NCBI RefSeq assembly: GCF_004119455.1
Contig: NZ_NRQT01000005.1
Span: 186,001-250,000 of the forward strand
From: Chryseobacterium sp. CH25
GTDB lineage: Bacteria; Bacteroidota; Bacteroidia; Flavobacteriales; Weeksellaceae
Length of the DNA: 64,000 bases
Reading direction: 5' to 3'
The position numbers and the translations under genes were made by a program. Shown here one piece after another: positions 1 to 9,479 of this stretch. The notes below the pieces were generated by a model that saw only the letters and a program-made list of their open reading frames with translations, had not been told where the DNA came from and did not search any database. Position 1 is the stretch's first letter, and each line of letters opens with the position of its first letter.

Positions 1-1
1 T

Positions 2-571
2 GTAATGACCAAAAATATTCCGTCAAAACTCTTCAATGCAGCTGCTAGAAAGGTTTCAGGAGTTTATCTTCATGACTTCAATTGCGGTTTGAAAGCTTAC
101 AAAAGACAGGTTGTGAAATCTGTAGATGTGTACGGAGATATGCACCGTTATATTCCAGTATTGGCTGCCAATGCAGGTTTCAGAAGAATTACGGAAAAAG
201 AAGTACAGCATCAGGCAAGACCTTACGGAACTTCAAAATTCGGTACTGAAAGATTTGTAAGAGGATTTTTGGATCTGGTAACCCTTTGGTTTGTAAGTCG
301 TTTTGGGGGAAGGCCAATGCATTTCTTCGGAGCAGTTGGAACTTTAATGTTTATCTTCGGTTTCCTTTCGGCACTTTGGTTAGGGGTTTCAAAACTGATT
401 GATGTGGCAAGAGGCATTTATGGTCATTTAATCACCAATAATCCTTGGTTTTATATTGCTTTAACCATGATGATTATGGGGACATTGTTATTTGTAGCAG
501 GATTCCTGGGAGAAATGATTATCAGAACAAACCGCGAGCATAAGAATTATAATATTGATGAAGTGATATAG
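2..571 (+). CDS. Family 2 glycosyltransferase, C-terminal part (cut by window edge)
   Basis: This is the C-terminal part of a polyprenyl-phosphate sugar transferase-like GT2 enzyme (GtrB/DPM1 group). The frame is open to the first base, so the internal ATG at 5 is not the real start and the catalytic GT-A domain begins outside the window. Visible parts are the DFNCGLKAYKR stretch typical of the end of the GT2 domain, an amphipathic linker, and two membrane segments (about residues 100-130 and 148-172 of the visible part). Such enzymes load sugars onto a lipid carrier at the inner membrane for surface glycans. A strong terminator follows. The family assignment is firm; the substrate is unknown. 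Confidence 0.85.
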   Translation, partial: VMTKNIPSKLFNAAARKVSGVYLHDFNCGLKAYKRQVVKSVDVYGDMHRYIPVLAANAGFRRITEKEVQHQARPYGTSKFGTERFVRGFLDLVTLWFVSRFGGRPMHFFGAVGTLMFIFGFLSALWLGVSKLIDVARGIYGHLITNNPWFYIALTMMIMGTLLFVAGFLGEMIIRTNREHKNYNIDEVI

Positions 572-615
572 TAAATTAAGACCACTGTATTTTATCAATT
601 TAAAATTAAAATAAT

Positions 616-659
616 AAAATCCCTTAGAAAGTGTCAGGCTTTTTAGGGGATTTTTTTTT
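616..659 (+). terminator. Rho-independent terminator after the glycosyltransferase
   Basis: An AAATCCC/GGGATTT stem is followed directly by a run of nine T. It separates the glycosyltransferase from the type VI cassette that starts at 704. Confidence 0.75.
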
Positions 660-703
660 GATTCATTAATTTATTTTCCGATATTAGTATAAGATGAATA
701 ACC

Positions 704-1672
704 ATGGAAAGTATTAGAATTAAAATAGAGAATCTGGCTGATTTAGATATTTTGTCTCAGCAATTTAATATCCCCAAGAAAGAGCTGATTGATTTTCATA
801 ATCAGCATTGTGCGTTGCATGAAATACTTCCAGATCATCTTCCAAAATATTTAAAATACCTTTATATTCCTGCAGATAAACAGAATCTATGGAAAAATAA
901 GGATTTACTTGACTCCAGAATTGAACTTCCTGATACTCCTGCTGATCTTACTTATGGGGTACTGATAAAAGACCTGTCATCAGAAATTCAGATGTATTAT
1001 CTTGTTGATATTCATAGAGGGAATGAAAACAGAACCTCTGTTACAAAAAGAAAGATGTATGTAAACGATCAGGAATTGGAACAGATGATGGAAAAACTGG
1101 CAGAAATGGCATCGGAAGCTCTTTATCCATTAGATTTTTCTTTGAAAAAAAACGGTAGTCCTGATAAAATTTTAAACGGAAAAGATATTCAGAAGCGTTG
1201 GAAGAAAGAATGTTTACCCAGAATAAAACAATATTATGTGGGAGCTATAGCCCATGATTTTATTGGGAAACTGGACCGTTTTTATGAATCCGTGGACGAT
1301 GATCCTGCTGAACTTTATGCCAATATTTTTTATCCTGTTTTCTTTTTACCATTATATACTTCGTACACTGATTATCAGAAAACAGAATCTTTAAGCTTTT
1401 ATTTTTCATCAATTGATGAATCTGTTTCTTACGATGCACAATTTTCATTGCAGAAAGTCTTTACAGAACATGATAAAATTTTAATTCACCTAAAAGGAGA
1501 GGAAAAAGATGATGAAGAAGTAGGAGGAAAAAGGGGATATCTGAACCTGGAATACAGACTTGACAAGAATACAAAATACATTTCTTCTGTTGAAGGAGAA
1601 TTGTCAACTTTCTATCAGAATGGAGAAATAAAGATTTATATTGAAATTTATCAGCAGAAATCCTATATTTGA
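704..1672 (+). CDS. LysM-like protein at the head of a type VI effector cassette
   Basis: A 322-residue protein without signal peptide or membrane segment. Residues 1-55 resemble a degenerate LysM module: a short beta strand, the 'LSQQF-IPKKELIDFHN' helix pair and a closing 'YLYIP' strand. The remaining ~260 residues are an alpha/beta region I do not recognise, rich in Tyr/Phe near residues 205-235. It is the first gene of a same-strand group with a PAAR-like protein, an effector and lipoproteins. The position suggests an adaptor or loading role for the cassette, but this is inferred from context only. The ATG at 704 is the first start after the upstream terminator. The 272 bp to the next gene hold no convincing ORF. 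Confidence 0.6.
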   Translation: MESIRIKIENLADLDILSQQFNIPKKELIDFHNQHCALHEILPDHLPKYLKYLYIPADKQNLWKNKDLLDSRIELPDTPADLTYGVLIKDLSSEIQMYYLVDIHRGNENRTSVTKRKMYVNDQELEQMMEKLAEMASEALYPLDFSLKKNGSPDKILNGKDIQKRWKKECLPRIKQYYVGAIAHDFIGKLDRFYESVDDDPAELYANIFYPVFFLPLYTSYTDYQKTESLSFYFSSIDESVSYDAQFSLQKVFTEHDKILIHLKGEEKDDEEVGGKRGYLNLEYRLDKNTKYISSVEGELSTFYQNGEIKIYIEIYQQKSYI

Positions 1673-1944
1673 TATACCAAATCATTAAAAATAGTTATCA
1701 TGAAAACATTTTTTCTCTTCAAAAAAGCAAAACATACCTAAGTCTTATTGTTATTTTCTGTTGTTTAGAATTACAATTCTATCAGATTGAAAAAATTCAG
1801 TTGTATAATTTTTTTTTAATTCCTGATACTTTATTCAGGATAATTTTAAACCTTTTACACTGAATATTGGCCGTCTGTAATACCTTGATTGATAAAAAAA
1901 TCAGGGGTAATATAATCATATACACTAAAAAACACAAAAATACA

Positions 1945-3201
1945 ATGAGCGAGAAACATCTGGTATGCCAGGGTGCTGTCTGCCGTTGCGATTTCGGAAC
2001 AACTACAGATAAGCTTATGGTGAAAACCCAAAGTAAACGGTACATCAACGATAAAGAAGGCAAGAAAAAGTTAATGGCAACTCATGTTGATATTGGTGCC
2101 ACCTTTGAAAAAAACTCCTTCGGAAGCTGCAAAAAGCTGAATAATGGTCCCTGTGCTCCTGCTGTAACAAAATGGGACGGATTCTACGATCAGATCACCG
2201 TAGAGGATAATAATGGGAAAGCTCTTCTTGAAGATTCTAAAGCTACCTGTGCGGTAAGCAATGCTCCCAGTATAAAAATTGCATTTCACGGACAAACTGC
2301 CGAGCCTACCCAGCAGAATATAAATAATGCAAGGCCTGAGGTGCTGGCACAGCTGGTACCTTTGAAAGAAACAAAAAAGAATGGTTATTATTATAACTAT
2401 GATGGAACATATGAAGGGAATATTAAAGGACAAAAAGAAGGGGCAGAAAATGATGTATATGTTTGCAAAGGAAAAGAAAAGGACACATTTACTGATGCGA
2501 AAAAATTAAAAATTACACATGATGATTTTATAAGTGTTGGTGATGTAGTATTTAAAGAAGCGGGAATGGATGATTTGATAGAGTTAAAATGTATAGCCTT
2601 CACCAGCTATAATAGATCTGTAAAAGCTGGTAAATCTTGGAAAACTATATTAGCTTCATCATATTCAAGTGTTCCTGATAAAGGAAATTTAAATGATACC
2701 AATGAGGAAAGTAAAGCAAATCATACAAGAATGGCTATGATTGCAGTACTTACAAATGAAAAAGACATTACAAATGGAGCAGAGTATTGGGATGGAACAG
2801 ATTTTCTCGCATGGGGAGCTACTGAAGAAACACCATATAAAACAATAGGGCATGCTAAATTTAAACAGTATAAATTTATAGAAATTCCAAAAGCTATTTA
2901 TGATAAATTTATTGCTGCACATAGTACACAATCTATTTATACCATAAAACCAAAAAATAAACATGATTCTAAAAAGGATCATGGAGAGCATGTACATTTT
3001 ACTAAAAATGATAAAAATGGAAAGCCTGTAGATAAAGCAAAATATCCCATTCCTTCAGCTGTTTTTAAAGATTCTAAAAATTGGAAAACCGGTGATTTTT
3101 ATTATGAAACAGGAGTTAAAGAACCTAATGGTATTTCTGGAACTATTACAGCAGGGGAAAGTATATTTTGGAAATTAACACCTAATAAATTACTTAAATA
3201 A
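1945..3201 (+). CDS. PAAR-like (DUF4280) protein fused to a putative peptidoglycan-hydrolase toxin
   Basis: A 418-residue candidate type VI spike-tip effector. I start it at the ATG at 1945 (MSEKHLVCQGA); the frame extends upstream to a TTG at 1867, but that extension has no family character. Residues 1 to ~105 match the DUF4280 PAAR-like pattern, with paired Cys and the closing GPCAPAVTKW. Residues ~195-300 recall the SleB/CwlJ cell-wall hydrolase fold: a KEAG glutamate near residue 205, then 'SYNRS' where those enzymes have 'NR', and 'NGAEYWDGTDF' near 277, like their 'GAlyf' segment. The tail contains HGEHVHF. There is no signal peptide, as expected for a type VI cargo. The PAAR-like call is good; the hydrolase call is an inference. 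The stop is 5 bp before the next start. Confidence 0.7.
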   Translation: MSEKHLVCQGAVCRCDFGTTTDKLMVKTQSKRYINDKEGKKKLMATHVDIGATFEKNSFGSCKKLNNGPCAPAVTKWDGFYDQITVEDNNGKALLEDSKATCAVSNAPSIKIAFHGQTAEPTQQNINNARPEVLAQLVPLKETKKNGYYYNYDGTYEGNIKGQKEGAENDVYVCKGKEKDTFTDAKKLKITHDDFISVGDVVFKEAGMDDLIELKCIAFTSYNRSVKAGKSWKTILASSYSSVPDKGNLNDTNEESKANHTRMAMIAVLTNEKDITNGAEYWDGTDFLAWGATEETPYKTIGHAKFKQYKFIEIPKAIYDKFIAAHSTQSIYTIKPKNKHDSKKDHGEHVHFTKNDKNGKPVDKAKYPIPSAVFKDSKNWKTGDFYYETGVKEPNGISGTITAGESIFWKLTPNKLLK

Positions 3202-3206
3202 AAATA

Positions 3207-4148
3207 ATGTACTTAAGAAAAATTATAAAATATATTTTTATATTCCTATTCCAGCCTTTTTTATTAAGCCAATCTTATTATAATTTAGGGATAGCTGAAA
3301 ATTATCAGGTTAAAGAAGTCAGAGCAGGAGATAAAACTTTAAAGGAAAAATATAATAAAACATTTTATTATATCTATACTTATGTCTACACAAAAGAAAA
3401 AGTAAAAGTATATACCACAAGCTCATCAGATCAAGCTGATAGTTTTGCATATACAAATTATAAGCTTAGTAAAATAGCAAATGATAAATTATTGCTTGAG
3501 ATTGTAGGGGCAGATAATGAATCCCGGAAACTAGATATTAGTTTTATTGATAATAATCAATCGATAAATATAGACAAAAGTACATTTTTTCTTAACCAGG
3601 CATACTTTTCTTATTTAAAAAAAGAATTGTTGGATAATAGAAATATAAGTGAATTAATTGACCTGATTGATGACTTTTTGGAGGAAGATATTTTTAAATT
3701 GGAAAATCTGAAATATTTAAATTCAAAAAGTAAATATAAATATAAAAAATTCAGAATTTTAAATGTAAAAATGACCACTATAAATTCTCAAAATGAAAAT
3801 ATTAAGTCAGATTGGATAATTTCTTATACTTATAAAAATGGAATATTATTTTCTGTTGAACAGAAATCTAAAGACGAAACAAGATTTACGAAGCAATTAA
3901 TAAAGAATAGAAATAATTTGGTTTCCTATAAAGTATATAGGGAAATAGACGAAAGGTTTTCTGATGATAAAAAAATAACTTTTGATATAAAACAAAACAA
4001 ATATTCAGAAATTGGAACATATATCCAGTCTGGTGTAAATAAAGAAACCGATTATGAAAAAGCAATATATAAAAGTGTAACCTTCCCAGCAACAAAAGTA
4101 GAATTGGATAAAAATGAAATTATTAAAGTAATCTCAAAATTGAAGTAG
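3207..4148 (+). CDS. Secreted protein of unknown family, candidate immunity to the PAAR-like toxin
   Basis: A 313-residue protein with a clear signal peptide (KK-containing n-region, hydrophobic residues ~8-20, cleavage near LLSQS). The mature part is Lys/Tyr-rich, AT-rich at DNA level and predicted mostly beta with a helical middle (ISELIDLIDDFLEED). I recognise no family. Its start lies 5 bp after the stop of the PAAR-like toxin, so the two are probably translationally coupled. A periplasmic location is where protection against a wall-targeting toxin would be needed, which makes it the best immunity candidate. That role is inferred only from location and export. Confidence 0.6.
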   Translation: MYLRKIIKYIFIFLFQPFLLSQSYYNLGIAENYQVKEVRAGDKTLKEKYNKTFYYIYTYVYTKEKVKVYTTSSSDQADSFAYTNYKLSKIANDKLLLEIVGADNESRKLDISFIDNNQSINIDKSTFFLNQAYFSYLKKELLDNRNISELIDLIDDFLEEDIFKLENLKYLNSKSKYKYKKFRILNVKMTTINSQNENIKSDWIISYTYKNGILFSVEQKSKDETRFTKQLIKNRNNLVSYKVYREIDERFSDDKKITFDIKQNKYSEIGTYIQSGVNKETDYEKAIYKSVTFPATKVELDKNEIIKVISKLK

Positions 4149-4209
4149 ATTGTTATAGTATAATGGAAAAATAGTAAAAAATGCAGCTAAAGCAATAAGT
4201 TATAATACT

Positions 4210-4839
4210 ATGAAAGCGTTATACTTCTTTATGATATGTACCTTATTTTATTATTGCAAAAAAAATAATAAGTCTGAAACATTTCAAGCCTCAAAAAAAG
4301 AAGATACTATTTCTGCGCCGGCAGGATATCATCCAAAAGAGGAAAGTTGTAAGAAAGTGATGAAGGGATTTACCAGGAAATATTCTGTATTGCTTTCTAA
4401 TTTTTATTCTCCGGAAAAAAGTTTGGTCTTCAATACCAAAGACAGTGTGATGATAGCCAAACCTTTTTATACTCAGGTTGACATTTATGGAGACTGTTTT
4501 CCTGAAGAAGCTTATGGAAGTTTACTTTTAGTATATAATAATTCTTCGCACAAAACAAATGGGTATAAAAATGCATTGTATGATGATGAGCCCAATACGT
4601 TTCAGGAAATATTATCGGAATCAAAAGGTTTTGTGATTTCTGCAGAAAGAGGAAACTCATCAAAAATATATGCAAAAGTTAAAGTTGTTTATAGAGGCAG
4701 TGATTTATATGTTGATAATATTCAATTGGAATCCTGGGGAATGAAACAGTATAAAAAGAAGTATGCATTTAAAAATTTGAAACTGGAAAATTATTCTGTA
4801 AAGATGATAGATTCTTTACAGATTGTTAGTGATAAATAA
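4210..4839 (+). CDS. Small exported protein or lipoprotein of unknown function in the effector cassette
   Basis: A 209-residue protein. The N-terminus has a short hydrophobic segment ending in a Cys at residue 16 followed by KKNNKS. This looks like a Bacteroidota lipoprotein export signal, although the residues before Cys (FYY) are a poor lipobox. The mature region is a beta-rich unknown with a conserved-looking 'DIYGDCFPEEAYGSLLLVY' segment near residues 90-110. It lies between the PAAR-like toxin and immunity pair and the DUF2235 effector, on the same strand, and may be a second immunity or accessory protein. No family is recognised. Confidence 0.55.
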   Translation: MKALYFFMICTLFYYCKKNNKSETFQASKKEDTISAPAGYHPKEESCKKVMKGFTRKYSVLLSNFYSPEKSLVFNTKDSVMIAKPFYTQVDIYGDCFPEEAYGSLLLVYNNSSHKTNGYKNALYDDEPNTFQEILSESKGFVISAERGNSSKIYAKVKVVYRGSDLYVDNIQLESWGMKQYKKKYAFKNLKLENYSVKMIDSLQIVSDK

Positions 4840-4918
4840 GAATAGGACAAGATAAGAAGGTTTTAAAACTGTCAGTAAAAGAAATAACTATTGGAAACCA
4901 ATAAAAAACACATGTATT

Positions 4919-7280
4919 ATGGTCATTATAGGAGATACACGCCCGCTTGCCAGTAAGAACTATACATATACAATAAGCGGAGCTACAGGAAAGCCAAAAG
5001 TAAAGCAATGGAAGGTAGAATATGCAGGTAAAGTACTTGCAACCAACACCAACGGCGTTTTTAATTTTAACCCTTCCATGGCCGGGAAAACAGTGAAACT
5101 GACCGCTGTGGTAGATATGCACGGTAAAGAAATGAATTATTTCATCAACCTGCAGATCCTTGCAGCAATGCCGGTTATAGAAGCACTGTATTGGCTGGAT
5201 ATGAATAATGAAAGAATCGGAAAACGTATCGTAGGCTATCTGGATACGGTAAAACTGGTTATCAAAACGAAAAATATTCCTGTCAATGATAAAATAAAGG
5301 TAACCATTTATGAAGATGAATATATTGACGGACATGATGAAGATTCCTCAAGAAATATGGGAACCTATGAGCCTTACGTAGATAAGAAAGGGTATGCTTA
5401 TTTAACTTTTGATAATATAAAAGTCTATCAGAAAAAACTGAACAGCATGGATTATGTGGACGAAAGCGTTCACGAATTTTATGCTAAAGTGGTTTATAGC
5501 AACAAGATCAACCAAATAAAAGATACCATACAGCTTCAGGTAAAAAATGAACTCCGTAAGCTGGTACCGCCTAAGGTAGGGAGTAATCCTGTTGTAGTGG
5601 GGAAAACGGATTCTGTAAAGAAGGAGAACAAAACAGGTTTGGAATTTACTTTCGGCGTTTTTATCGATGGTACCCTGAATAATATGTATAATACAGAGTT
5701 GAAGCAGAAGTTTGGAAAAAAGCCACCAAAAAATACTACTGGTTTATTGATGAACAAGGAAGATGCCCAAAAAATTTATGATAAAAAAGGAGATAAAAAA
5801 TATAAAGAAAGCAGTTATGAAAACGATTTATCCAATCCTGCCATATTATTTAAGAACTATACAATAGATAATATAAAAACTTTTAGAATATATACAGAAG
5901 GGATAGGAACAAACTCTGCACCAAAGGGGCAAGGTGATCATTTAGGGGTTGAAGATTATAAAAAAGATGATACGATGGAGGGGCCAGCTTTTGGAATGGG
6001 AAGTGCGGGTATTAAAGATAGAGTACGTAAAAGCATTGATGATGTAATGAAAAAGATTAAGCAAATGTCTACTGGGCAGATGAATGTTTATGTAAAAACA
6101 ATTACATTTGATGTATTTGGATTTAGTAGGGGGGCTGCAGCTGCAAGACATTTTGTACACGTAGTAAAATACCCTGCTTATAAAGCTGAAACAACTTATA
6201 CAACAAGTGAGTTTGGTGAAATGAAAAATATTAGAGCATGGGATGCGTTTGGATATCAATTACCTCAATCTTATGGCAAGCAGATGATGCCTGTTTATGG
6301 TTATTTAGGACAGTTGTTAAAAGAAGCTAGTTTGCTTGATGACCAGACTGTTATTAATGTTCGTTTTGTTGGTATTTATGATACGGTTCCTCACCACGGA
6401 TTGAGGCAAAAGAATGATATTAAAGATTTAGGATTAAATGATGTTAATAAAGCTAACTATGTAGTGCATATGGTGGCTGCAGATGAACATCGTTATAACT
6501 TTGATCTTGTAGATATTTCCTCTGTAGCCAAAGTTTCTCCAGATAGTGGAAAGAAAGGTGGTATTGAACTGACTTATCCAGGGGTACATTGTGATGTGGG
6601 AGGAGCGTATGTTGAGGGAGATGGTAATACTCCATATAGAATAGATGTTGGAAGACTTAAAGGACCTCTTGAAGATTTACAAAAAGAAATTGTGGCTAAA
6701 GGATGGTTTAAAAATGATGAGATGTCAATACATTTTTATACCTCTGGCTTAATGTTGAGCTTAGCAAGAAGCTTTTATAGGTTGCAGGGCTCTAAAAAAT
6801 ATGTGAGTAACCAATACAGTTATATTCCACTCCATATCATGGCGGAGTTTTGTAAAAAAAGGATGTTCCTATGGATGATATTGCTTTACAAAAATTTAAA
6901 AGATTTACTGATAGTCCGGTTCCTGATAATATTAATTTTTTAAAGAAAATAAAAAAATATATTGGCAATATAGTTTTGAGGGAGGAAAGCCGTTGAAATT
7001 TGTAGAACCAAAGGTTTATACAGAGCCACCTATTGTTTATGCTACTGGAAGTCCACAAGCTACTCAATATAAATTGGAATGGGAAAAAAGACAAAAAGAA
7101 GGACAAATAAAATTAGATGCAGAAGTAGAAAAAGATAATTATGATATTAAAAAGTTAAGATATCATTATCTTCACTGGAATTCTTCTTATGGTTCTTCGG
7201 AAGAAAGTTGGGGGTCATTCCTCTCAGATAAGAATAAACCTAATATGGTCAACGGAAAAAGAAAAAGAGATGTACATTAA
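4919..7280 (+). pseudogene. DUF2235 (Tle1-like) phospholipase effector, interrupted by two single-base frameshifts as sequenced
   Basis: A predicted type VI lipase effector. Residues ~1-215 form two Ig-like beta domains; the alpha/beta-hydrolase DUF2235 domain follows, with FIDGTLNN near 247, the nucleophile elbow GFSRGA near 401, the acid in GIYDTVP near 485 and the base in GVHCDVGGAY near 555. The first open frame ends at 6943, but the protein plainly continues. After the A7 run at 6854-6860 it moves to the next frame (KDVPMDDIALQKF...), and after a second A7 run at 6951-6957 it moves again (YWQYSFEGGKP...) to the stop at 7280. One extra A in each run gives a single 787-residue protein. The cause is either two consensus errors or real decay. 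The C-terminus overlaps the next gene by 11 bp, so the two are co-expressed. Confidence 0.8.
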
Positions 7281-8346
7281 TATAAAACTAATATGGGTAT
7301 TCATATCAATGATGATAATATCTGGATGTGTAAAAAAAGAGCAAAAACAAAATGATAAAAAAGATATGAAGGGAACAGCATTTTCTTACATGGTTACGGT
7401 CTCTGCTCCAAAGGGATATCCCATAGAGGTACACGAAGGCTGGTTATCTAATAAAGATAAAAAGCTAATTTGCGGAATACCAAAAGCTGGTCACACAACA
7501 GGAAGTTGGGAATATGATGGTGTTGAAGCTGGCCAGGGAGGAAATGAAATACCTACTCGTCTTAATCTTACCTATGTAGCATATGCGGAGAAAAAGTTTT
7601 ATACTGTAGATGCAGATTTACCATCAGATAAGATTTTGGGAGAATTCCGAAAAGGTTTCTCATTGGTGGAAGTCCCCAACAGTCAGAATATTTATACGGA
7701 TGTTAAGCAGGGCACTTATGATACCTTTACAGTAGGGGCTGCTCCAGGCGGTGTAATAGTTGTATGGTTGTCGGCAGGGCATCATAGAGTAGAAATATGC
7801 AGGTTACAGGCTAAAGAAGTTTTTGTGGATAAAAATGATTTTATGGGATTTGTGGATAAAAAGGAAAGCCAACAACAGTTCTATGATGATCTTTACAAGA
7901 TCATGATTAAAGATAGTGCTAGAACTGAAATTGATAAAAATGGCATTCCTTTCGGTCTTTGGGATCAGTATCGCACTAAATACAAATATCGTTTTATTTT
8001 AAACCCTTATGACGAAAAAGATAAGATAGTTTTTGAGTCTATACGCTACTATAATGGAGAAGCAACAATATATTATCCCCAGGATCTGGCTAAAGTTAAT
8101 TATATAGCGGCAGCCCTTCCTTATAATGCAAGTATTTCCTTTACAAAATACAATACAGATATCTTTTTTGATGATAAAGAACTGATGAAGATCTTTGAAA
8201 GCTTTAAACAAAAGTATCCTGATAAACCTATAGATATTGTATTGGTACCTACATTTATGTATAATGAAATTAATTTATATGCAGAATGTAATGGAGAAAA
8301 AATTAAATTGGAAAAAGCAAAAGTAGCTAAGATCTGGGGTGGTTAG
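7270..8346 (+). CDS. DUF2931 family lipoprotein, candidate immunity protein for the DUF2235 effector
   Basis: A 358-residue lipoprotein. I choose the ATG at 7270 because it gives a good signal ending in IISGC; the in-frame start at 7189 lies inside the preceding effector. The mature part has the DUF2931 pattern: SAPKGYPIEV near the N-terminus, paired Gly motifs, a LxLTYVAYAEKKFY strand, and the signature VGAAPGGVIVVWL followed by VEICRLQAKE. A PFGLWDQYRTKYKY segment follows in the C-terminal half. The start overlaps the last 11 bp of the DUF2235 gene, the usual layout of effector then immunity. The outer-membrane or periplasmic position fits protection from a lipase. The family is firm; the immunity role is inferred. 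Confidence 0.8.
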   Translation: MYINIKLIWVFISMMIISGCVKKEQKQNDKKDMKGTAFSYMVTVSAPKGYPIEVHEGWLSNKDKKLICGIPKAGHTTGSWEYDGVEAGQGGNEIPTRLNLTYVAYAEKKFYTVDADLPSDKILGEFRKGFSLVEVPNSQNIYTDVKQGTYDTFTVGAAPGGVIVVWLSAGHHRVEICRLQAKEVFVDKNDFMGFVDKKESQQQFYDDLYKIMIKDSARTEIDKNGIPFGLWDQYRTKYKYRFILNPYDEKDKIVFESIRYYNGEATIYYPQDLAKVNYIAAALPYNASISFTKYNTDIFFDDKELMKIFESFKQKYPDKPIDIVLVPTFMYNEINLYAECNGEKIKLEKAKVAKIWGG

Positions 8347-8719
8347 GATGAAGATGAAAATGACCGGAAAATTATATTGTCGATGAGGTTTATATGAAGA
8401 TTGCTTAGTAAAGTCTAGTAGATCAGAATCCATTTTTCAATTAAACTTAACATCATCATTATAAAATAAAAACATCCATTCATCGGATGTTTTTTTATTG
8501 ATATTTACATAAAATAGAAACAGGATAAAAGAATCAAAAGTAAAATACAACTTCTTAGTAAAAAGCAAAAAATTGAAAATTATCAGGTATTTTATTGCCA
8601 AAAGACAAAGATTTTTAGAAATTTTAATCCTATTTTTGTTAAAAGATATTCTTGAAAGCCCGGAAAACTTTCAAGGAAGCAGATCATAATGATCATCAGT
8701 AGAATATTTAAAATTAAAT
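8347..8719. other. Intergenic region, no gene seen
   Basis: This 373-bp AT-rich stretch ends the type VI cassette. It holds the terminator at 8468-8498 and, at 8631-8638, an exact TATTTTTG that could be the -7 element for the GIN-domain lipoprotein, without a TTG at the expected distance. The only ORF is a minus-strand open frame without family character. Confidence 0.5.
8468..8498 (+). terminator. Terminator after the type VI effector cassette
   Basis: An AACATCC/GGATGTT stem with a short loop is followed by seven T. Confidence 0.75.
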
Positions 8720-9421
8720 ATGAAAAAAGTACTTTACACATTGATGCTGGTTGCAGTAGTTTCCTGCGGGAAAGTTTCCCCAAAAGGAAATATTGAAAAG
8801 AAAGATGTGGACGTTCCGGAATTTGTAAATCTGGATCTTAGCGGAAAATTCCGTGTATTTTATGCCAGAGGAGAAAAGAACTTCGTGGAAATAGAAACCT
8901 ATCCTAACGTAGCCAGTAACCTGGATGTGGATGTAAAAGATAAAACCTTGTTCATCAAAGAAAAAAGAGGAACAAAAGGGGTAGATTTCTATAATGTAAC
9001 CATTTATTCAAAATATAATCTTGAAAAAGTAGCCGTTTCAGATTCAGTAGAAGTAAATATTTCAAGCGAAATTAAAACCGATAATTTCAGACTGAATATG
9101 AAAAACAATGCAAGCTTCATGGGATCTGTCAATACCAGAAGAGCAGAAGTGGAAATGTATAACAGAAGCCGTGCAAACTTCTTAGGATTATCCAAAGATG
9201 CCGTGATAAAAATTTCTGATACGGCAAGTCTCATTGCTCCTTACTGGAAAATTACCAATCTGAATATCGATTCTAAAAATGGAAACTATGCTGAGGTGAA
9301 TGTAAAAGACTCTTTAAAAGGGAATATTCAGAATACTGCAAAATTTATCTACTATAATGATCCGATCAGAGCATTTAAAGTAGAAAAAACAACAAAAGTT
9401 GAAAACAAAAAACTGGATTAA
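8720..9421 (+). CDS. GIN-domain (DUF2807) lipoprotein
   Basis: A 233-residue lipoprotein with signal peptide and lipobox (AVVSCGK, Cys 16). The rest has the repeated short beta strands of the head GIN/DUF2807 family: the opening 'VPEFVNLDLSGKFRVFY', then alternating 'NFRLNMKNNASFMG' and 'AEVEMYNRSRANFLG' turns of a right-handed beta-helix type fold. These proteins sit at the outer membrane of Bacteroidota and are often called putative auto-transporter adhesin heads; the actual role is unknown. It lies 58 bp before the phosphohexomutase gene on the same strand. The family call is good. Confidence 0.8.
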   Translation: MKKVLYTLMLVAVVSCGKVSPKGNIEKKDVDVPEFVNLDLSGKFRVFYARGEKNFVEIETYPNVASNLDVDVKDKTLFIKEKRGTKGVDFYNVTIYSKYNLEKVAVSDSVEVNISSEIKTDNFRLNMKNNASFMGSVNTRRAEVEMYNRSRANFLGLSKDAVIKISDTASLIAPYWKITNLNIDSKNGNYAEVNVKDSLKGNIQNTAKFIYYNDPIRAFKVEKTTKVENKKLD

Positions 9422-9479
9422 AAACAGTATTATTTTAAAACTATGAACTTTACAAACTATAAAAGAACAACGTACAAAT

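Noticed and set aside
1669..1863. Small 64-codon ORF between the LysM-like and PAAR-like genes
   Set aside because: It overlaps the preceding stop, is dominated by Ile/Leu/Phe/Lys codons expected in AT-rich DNA, and has no signal, family or spacing support.
1867..1944. TTG start for the PAAR-like protein
   Set aside because: The 26 extra residues match nothing in the DUF4280 family, while MSEKHLVCQGA at 1945 is the usual start.
6851..6962. Programmed -1 frameshifting in the DUF2235 gene at A AAA AAG
   Set aside because: The heptamer is in the wrong register relative to the upstream reading frame (codons begin at 6854, 6857 and 6860), no dedicated downstream structure is evident, and two separate shifts within 100 bp would be needed. 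One-base consensus errors or decay explain it better.
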